A DNA stretch of 64,000 nucleotides. It comes from Inia geoffrensis. Taxonomy: Eukaryota; Chordata; Mammalia; Artiodactyla; Iniidae. Below are positions 58,746-64,000 of this stretch, one piece after another. The stretch is taken from NCBI GenBank assembly GCA_036417435.1, contig CM070913.1, forward strand, positions 92,309,373 through 92,373,372, read 5' to 3'. Position numbers and translations under genes: made by a program. Numbering within the stretch: the stretch's first letter is position 1; the number at the start of each line of letters is the position of its first letter. The notes below the pieces were generated by a model. The model did no database searches. It was not told where the DNA came from and worked only from the letters and a program-made list of their open reading frames with translations.

Positions 58746-58911
58746 ATCGCAAGTCAACCTAGGAGAAACTAGAGAGCACAGGGACTCGTTCTGCGCCAGG
58801 AAGGAGAGGCAAACGCTCCCTAGCAAGGGCTCAGGAGAGCAGCCAGCCAAGCGCACCCAGGTCCCCTCCACCGCCCGCGTCCTCCCAGCCGCCAGCCTCA
58901 GCCCGGCTCAC

Positions 58912-59016
58912 CTTCTGCAGGAGGTCGATTTCCTGCTGCTTAGCGCTGAGGACGGCCAGGGCTTGTTCATGCTCCAACTGCAGCTGCTGCCGCCGTTCTG
59001 CGGCCTCTCGCATGTG
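58912..59016 (-). CDS. RIMBP2: RIMBP2 exon with start codon, N-terminal coiled coil
   Basis: This 105-nt exon encodes 35 codons: HM, then REAAERRQQLQLEH and on to EIDLLQK. The acceptor is CCCCCCAACGCAG and the donor is AAG|GTGAGC, phase 0 on both sides. The ATG at 59013 matches the known RIMBP2 start MREAAERRQQL. The segment is Gln/Glu/Leu-rich with heptad spacing, typical of a coiled coil. Only three bases (CAC) precede the ATG in this exon, so the Kozak context is poor (C at -3, C at +4), and those bases continue the open frame as His. Translation may therefore begin further upstream in some transcripts, with this exon simply reading through. The exon identity is certain; its status as the first coding exon is likely but not proven here. 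Confidence 0.93.
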
Positions 59017-59937
59017 CTGCGTTGGGGGGAGGACAGGTCAGGTCAGCCCAGCGCCCGGCAGGGAGCTGCGTCCTGGGTCCCCACGGCCGGCTCCCCGGTC
59101 TGACTCACCACCTGCATCCCCGGCTTCTCCCGAGGGCAGCAGGGACCAGCTGGGGAAACCCTCACCCCACAAGCCTCCCTCCCCCGTTTTCACATTTTCT
59201 AGTTTACATGCCAGGAGCACGTGAGCAGAGCTGCAGGTTCCCGTGCTGTGGAGGTGAAGCTCTCTTCTTCCTGTTTGGAAAAAATCCTCCCTTCTCTCCG
59301 TGTTTTCCCCCCAGGTCTTCTGCAAATACCAGCCAAGACCTATGGACCTTTCCCTACATAGTGGTACTGTTCCAAGCTGTTTACTACCATTTAACTCATG
59401 TCATCCACAATAATCGTAGGAGGGAGGTACTGTAACTAGCCCCATTCTACAGATGGGAAAACTGACACACCAAGTTTTCCTTGTTTGTCACACATGGTGG
59501 GTGGCCATCTGGGATTCAAATCGGATGCCTCCGTGGAGCCTCTGAATCCCAGGGTTTGGTCCTGTCCACTCGCCCTGGTGAAGTGGGGTGCTCAGCCCCA
59601 ACAAGTCCAAATGCCCCCTCATTTGTCCCTCTGCAAAGGTCCCACCGAGGCAGGGAGTCCCAGGGCTGGACCCTTCCTCTGATCGGAGCATCTTCTCCCC
59701 ACCTCTGATGATTTCTTGTCACCCAAAGTCATCCCCCAGGAGAAGCCACCAGCAAGCATCCCAGGGCACTGGGACCTCCCCGGCCCTAACAGTGACCACC
59801 TGTGAACCCTGGTGGGAAGGAAACATGAGGAATGACACCATGTAGAAAAAAGGCATGGGTGGGATAGACTTTCACACAGGCAGGATCACAGGGAATGTTT
59901 CATGGCAAACCAAATGCACAACGTTTGAATTAAGCTT

Positions 59938-60056
59938 CCTCCGCTCCCCCCCTCCTCCCCTCTCCCCCTCCCCCTCTCCCCTCCCCCTCCCCTCCCCTCC
60001 CCCCTCCTCCCCTCCCCCCTCCCTCCCTCCCCTCCTTCCTTCCTTCTTCTTTCTTT
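59938..60056 (+). repeat. C-rich polypyrimidine tract
   Basis: About 110 bp of CCCCTCCCCT-type sequence grading into CTTC. It is G-rich on the minus strand, so the transcript carries many GGG runs. Confidence 0.9.
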
Positions 60057-62539
60057 CCTAGTTCTTTTTTATAACGAGATCTATGCCAAAGGTGGCTTAG
60101 CAATCAACCTTTTAAAAATCTGCATCTTCTCACAAAAGTTTTAGCTGTGTGTCCCACCCGGAGGGGCTGGCAGAGGCTGAGTCAGAGCTGCTCCCTTCCC
60201 GAGCACACGCCTCCTTTTTGCCGCTGTCCCTGCAGACCCAGTCTCACCTTCCTGTGACCTGACATCCGAGGGCAGGACCCGTGTTATACAGACAGGAGAT
60301 ACCTTGATATAATGGGGAAGGGACCCTAACATACCTTCCTCCTTAGCTTGAATTTGTTGATGACTTATTATTATTACTTTAAAATTTTGTTTTAATTCTT
60401 TTACTTATTTTTATCCCCCAGGCTGGGGAAGGGGTCTCGGGGAGATAAGGGCAGAGAGGCAAATTTATTCTCTTCACCATTTTTCCCAAGTCCATCCTAC
60501 CCACTGCCACCAAAAGCTCTTTCCTTCTGGGAAAGATCTTGGCATTCAACAATTTTAACTGCAGATGGGGAAGCTCTGCGGGTTCACATCCCAAAGTTCT
60601 ACGTTTTTGTTTTTGGGTTTTTTTGCGTTAAAAAGTGAAGTCTTCCTGCAGCCCGTGTTGCACGTGTTACATGCATGGCGACATCACGCTCTGGCTTTGT
60701 CTCCAGTTTGGGGCTAAACAACCTTGTAGCCCCTCTGCTGTCTCACTTCCCTGGGAAGTTGCAGTTTCTTAGCCCCTCGGTGGACGAATGCTGGTTTCAC
60801 TGTTGCTATGGAAACTCTCACCAGAACCCAGGATCCTGGAAAGTTAGAACCCCTCAAACATGAACCAAATCCCCTGAAAAGGTGGAAATGGGTGTGTTTG
60901 TGGATGACTATCACCTGCCCCGAGTTGGGACTGCAATGGGTCGTTTGTGTCTATATGTGGGCGGGAGGAGAAACAGCACACATGCATCTTCTTGCACCCA
61001 CTCCAGTCTCCAGCCTTCCTGGTCTGACTGCGCCCCGCCTTCCTGGACAGGAGAGGGGTTATTGCTATGTAGCTTCCCAAGAGCCAGTCTTGAACACAGC
61101 TCTCCTGGCCCTGTGGAGCTCTGATTACCAATTTGGGCCTAGCAATTTCTAATGACCTCTTGTGACAGATTCGACTCCCCCCTGCAGACCACCAACCCAC
61201 CCTGATTCGCCGACCAGTGGCCCAAGGCACCGGGCATTTTCAGGAACACTAAGACGAACCCCCAGAGCCTCTAAAGATGTCAGGAATCCTCGGAGCTTCC
61301 AAGAAGCTTTGGAAATTCTTCCACAAACACTTCTCACTGACTCAGAGGGATATTACTTTTGTCTGGTATTGGGTTTCTTCTTAAGGGCGCTAGAGTTCAC
61401 TAATACTTATCCTCCACCAACTTTCATGGGGTTGTCAGAGGGTCGATGGGACCGTGTGTGTGAGGCTTTTCGTCCTAGAGAGGAGTATTTCTGTTCCATT
61501 CCTTCATTTACTTCTGTACATTTATTCATTCAACCAACATTTACTGGGTACCTGTCATGTGCCATGACACTGGGCATCAAGAACAACAGGGTCCTGCCTC
61601 CACGGATGGACACTCTAATTAGGCGAGCAGGTAAGAAAGGCCATAGGCAAGCACATAAACAAGGAAATGTCAACTGCAACAAGAAGCGTTAGGCTGAACC
61701 ACTAAAATCGATATTCAGTCATTTTGACTTATAAGACTGGCTATTTCACGTAGCCTAATCCTGTGATGAAATGTCAATCCAATACTATAATGAAGACTCA
61801 CTCATTCACTCGCTCACTCATTCATTCATTCAACAAACAATTACCAAGTACTTGTCATGTGCCAGTCACCACCCTGGGTTCTGAAGGTGATAGCAGTGAA
61901 AACAAACACACACAAAACCAAGTCTCTTGGAGTTTACACTCAACAGGGAGAGACAGACCCTACCCACGTATATTAAACAATATGGAGTGTGTCAGGTGGT
62001 CCTAAGTGTTAAGGAGAAAAATATGGTGTGGGACAGGGGGCTATGGAGCTGCAGGTGTAGCAGAGGCTGGCGGTATTCACTGAAGTGGCCGGAGCCTCCC
62101 CAAGATGAAGCAGAGACCAGAGGCTGGTGACGGAGCCCCCCGCCCCCCCCCCCGCCCTCCGCCACACACACACCGAGGAAGGGCTGTGGGTGGAGTCCAG
62201 GTGTGGGAACAGCATGGCGCCTGGATGCCGCCCATTCCCACCGAGCCGAGGTACTGAGCCAGGCTGCTAAGAGGGCTGTGGGGCACGGGGGCTGCACTGA
62301 GCTCCTAGGAAGCTTCCAGAAGGTTCCCTGCTCCAGACACCGCTCTCTGGTGCAGGCAATGTCCCATAGGAAGGACAGGGAGCCTTTATCCTTCATCACT
62401 TCAAGGAGGAACGTCTTTCCAGAGTGTGCCTGACGATTTCCCCTTTGGTCTTGTTGGCCCGAGCTGGCCAGATGCCCACCCTGAGGCCAACCCCTGGCCG
62501 CCGCAGGCTGAGGGGTCTTTGCACCCAGAAGGTGGGTAG

Positions 62540-63015
62540 TGCCCCTCCTCTGCTCAGAGCCCCTCAGTGGTCCTCATCACACAGAGTAAAACCGCAGTGC
62601 TGCCGTGGCAGTGAGGCTGCACTCTGTCCACCTCTCCCACTCTGCTACACACATCCGGGCTTTCTTACTCTTTCCAAAGACCAGGCAAACTTCCACCTCA
62701 GGGCCTTTGCACATGCTGCTCCCTCTGCCAGTCACACTCTTCCCCCATCCCCAATACTGGAAGAGCTTGTTCTCTCAAAGTCCAGACTTTGCCCAAACAC
62801 CACCTTCTCAGTGAAGCCATATTTAAAACTATAACCAACCCCCCTGCAGCATCCTTTTCTCCACCCTGCTTTATTTCACTCCAGAGCACTTATCACCATC
62901 TAATATATTTCACACTTTACTAGCCCACTGTCTGCTTCCCTTCCCTAGGATGTAAACAGGCTCCTTGTCTCAGGCTGTGGTCCCTGCCCTGGACAGGTCA
63001 CTCAGTAAATAAGCC
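62540..63015 (+). mobile_element. LINE-2 3' end
   Basis: CCTCAGGGCCTTTGCACATG, CACCTTCTCAGTGAAGCCAT, CTTATCACCATCTAATATAT and CTAGGATGTAAACAGGCTCC are L2 3' end words in the right order. Confidence 0.88.
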
Positions 63016-63194
63016 ATCCTTTGTGATCTTCCCTCATAACTCCTTGGACTCAGCTCTGACCACCCAGTCTGTTCCAGCCACATTGGGCTTGGCCCGGCTC
63101 CGGGAATTTTCTGAACATTCCCCAGCAGGTGCTTGCAGGGACAGTGATGGTGGAGGTGTGTTTCCGGTATCTCAGGTCAATAAAAGGGCAGGGT

Positions 63195-63430
63195 GAGGTG
63201 ATCAAGAACCAGACTGCCTGGGTTCAAATCCCAGCTCTGCTGCCTCTAGCTAGTGACTTAACCTCTCTGGGCTTCATTTCCTCCTTCGGGATTAACTGTT
63301 GATTAGCATATGGATCAACTTTTTGATGGGTAATTAATTAACAGTGTTGATTAGTTCATTTGGAATGAACACCTGCTTCAAAAAGGGGTTTTGAATATTA
63401 CATGACTTAGGGTAGTACCTGGCATCTATA
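63195..63430 (+). mobile_element. MIR SINE
   Basis: AGACTGCCTGGGTTCAAATC, AGTGACTTAACCTCTCTGGG and AGGGTAGTACCTGGCAT are MIR words spanning the element. Confidence 0.88.
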
Positions 63431-63504
63431 AAGCCTATTACCTTTTACTCTGAATATAAGAAAACCCCTTCCCATGGACCTTGTGCACTAGCATGTAAGG
63501 CAGG

Positions 63505-63672
63505 ACCCTGTGATGCAGCTTCGTGTAATAAAGTGTCGTGTGATACAGTACCATGTGGTAGAGCATCATGTAATTGGGCATTGTGTAACACAGCATCATG
63601 TTATCAAGTATCACGCAATTCAGTATCACGTAATGCAGCATCATGTTACGAAGTATCACGTGATGCCACTTT
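63505..63672. repeat. 15-bp minisatellite, degenerate
   Basis: Successive units such as AGTATCACGCAATTC, AGTATCACGTAATGC, AGCATCATGTTACGA and AGTATCACGTGATGC follow each other at exact 15-bp spacing, about eleven units in all. Because 15 is a multiple of 3, all frames show a five-residue period. Confidence 0.88.
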
Positions 63673-63794
63673 AGTATAAAACTCAAGGTGCACGGGGCAG
63701 GGGGCTCGGGGTAGAAGGTACTCGGTGACCGGGGACTCTACCAGCAAGGCAAGGAGTGACTGGGATGATGGCACTGGTAAGACGGTGCAGTTAA

Positions 63795-63965
63795 ACAAAA
63801 TGTGCTACCATTTAGTAAGCACTTACTGAGTACCAGGCCCTATGTCACCCAGTGCTGAGAGCTGTGTGCTGTGCTCACTGTTACAACAGGCCACAGACTC
63901 AGGGAAGCTGAGCACCTTGCCTAAGGCCACACAGGTGCTGCAGTAGAGCCTGGAAGCCATCCCAA
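63795..63965 (+). mobile_element. MIR or L2-like fragment
   Basis: CATTTAGTAAGCACTTACTG and GTACCAGGCCCTATGT, then CAGGGAAGCTGAGCACCTTG with CCTAAGGCCACACAGGTGCT, as in MIR-type elements. Confidence 0.7.
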
Positions 63966-64000
63966 GAACGGCAAACCACAGAGCCAGGGTCCGCCCGACC

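Larger units (their letters stand above)
50681..58911 (-). other. RIMBP2: Intron between the ATG exon and the second coiled-coil exon
   Basis: This 8.2-kb intron has no coding exon. It holds an LTR-like element (about 51480-51905), an ATTC-rich duplicated 63-bp unit (53960-54125), an L1 3' UTR fragment of the artiodactyl type (about 55915-56345), an 8-bp purine tandem repeat (56766-56892), a poly-A stretch (57017-57035), a pyrimidine-rich tract (58176-58262) and an old L1 3' end (about 58270-58745). The blocks 51910-53940, 54200-55900 and 57040-58170 look unique, with no open frame flanked by splice sites that I would defend. Confidence 0.7.
1..64000 (-). other. RIMBP2: RIMBP2 gene body, internal portion
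   Basis: The window lies inside one minus-strand gene. Fifteen exons encode, in transcript order, a coiled coil, an SH3 domain, three fibronectin type III domains, a Ser/Pro/Arg-rich linker and a second SH3 domain, which is the architecture of RIM-binding proteins. These scaffolds sit at the presynaptic active zone and tether RIMs and CaV2-type calcium channels (family knowledge). Residue matches such as MREAAERRQQL, DGQRGLVPSNFVDFV, SNGANVTGYGVYAKGQR and ALFDYDPLTMSPNPDAAEEE point to RIMBP2 rather than TSPOAP1 or RIMBP3. The last SH3 exons and stop codon are not present and should lie left of position 1. The 5' UTR exons should lie right of 64000. All fourteen internal junctions are phase-consistent. 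Confidence 0.96.
59017..64000 (-). other. RIMBP2: Intron or 5' flank upstream of the ATG exon
   Basis: There is no coding exon I can support here. From left to right the region holds a MIR-like segment (about 59370-59530), a long C-rich polypyrimidine tract (59938-60056), two old repeat fragments ending in ATTC-rich tails (about 61490-61640 and 61760-61900), an L2 3' end (about 62540-63015), a MIR (about 63195-63430), a 15-bp minisatellite (about 63505-63672) and a further MIR/L2-like fragment (about 63795-63965). Between 60100 and 61480 I see only unique-looking sequence. Confidence 0.7.

Noticed and set aside
1917..59016. Assignment to the paralogue TSPOAP1 (RIMBP1)
   Set aside because: Exon sequences match RIMBP2 in the coiled coil, FN3 and SH3-II regions. 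TSPOAP1 has a much longer N-terminal part and differs at these blocks.
63438..63686. Minus-strand open frame with a pentapeptide pattern
   Set aside because: It is explained by the 15-bp minisatellite; there are no splice sites or neighbouring coding sequence.

Overview
This window is vertebrate nuclear DNA, almost certainly from a cetacean. Introns dominate, coding sequence is in short pieces bounded by AG acceptors and GT donors, and there are no operons. Six tRNA-derived SINEs of the CHR family (the GGCTTCCCTGGTGG head, about 200 bp in five copies and about 330 bp in one) are a signature of whales and dolphins and their close relatives. LINE-1 3' ends, L2, MIR, MER5A and MaLR LTRs complete a mammalian repeat landscape. 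The species cannot be fixed from the sequence alone.

I recognise one gene, which fills the window on the minus strand: RIMBP2 (RIMS-binding protein 2, RIM-BP2). This presynaptic active-zone scaffold links RIM proteins to voltage-gated calcium channels. Fifteen exons can be placed with splice sites, and every junction keeps phase. In transcript order they are: 59016-58912 (start codon, coiled coil), 50680-50630, 49131-49111 (a 21-nt microexon), 38696-38501 (end of coiled coil), 34099-33954, 32419-32343, 26866-26757 (SH3-I), 24397-23588 (end of SH3-I, FN3-I, FN3-II), 19949-19798 and 18845-18384 (FN3-III and a proline-rich linker), 16475-16332, 13706-13548, 10887-10248 (a long 640-nt exon), 2989-2805 and 2085-1917 (SH3-II). 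The final exons (SH3-III and stop codon) lie to the left of the window, and the 5' UTR or upstream exons lie to the right. The placed exons total 3427 nt (1142 codons plus one base).

The protein layout read from right to left is coiled coil, linker, SH3, three fibronectin III domains, a Ser/Pro/Arg-rich linker, an acidic segment, a variable insert and SH3. Domain order and residue matches fit RIMBP2 rather than its paralogue TSPOAP1 (RIMBP1); this is recognition by eye, not an alignment.

The rest is intron. The largest introns hold L1, L2, MIR and LTR debris. There are several simple or tandem repeats: a 81-83-bp minisatellite just upstream of an acceptor, a 15-bp minisatellite, an 8-bp purine repeat, a Z-DNA-like tract and G-rich arrays. 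A CpG-dense block lies at 11690-12560. I see no second protein gene, no true tRNA or rRNA gene, no CRISPR array and no sign of a new biological system. The observations most worth checking are the frame-required 640-nt exon, the neuronal-type microexon, the minisatellite beside an acceptor, and an exon-like plus-strand segment at 9771-9844.
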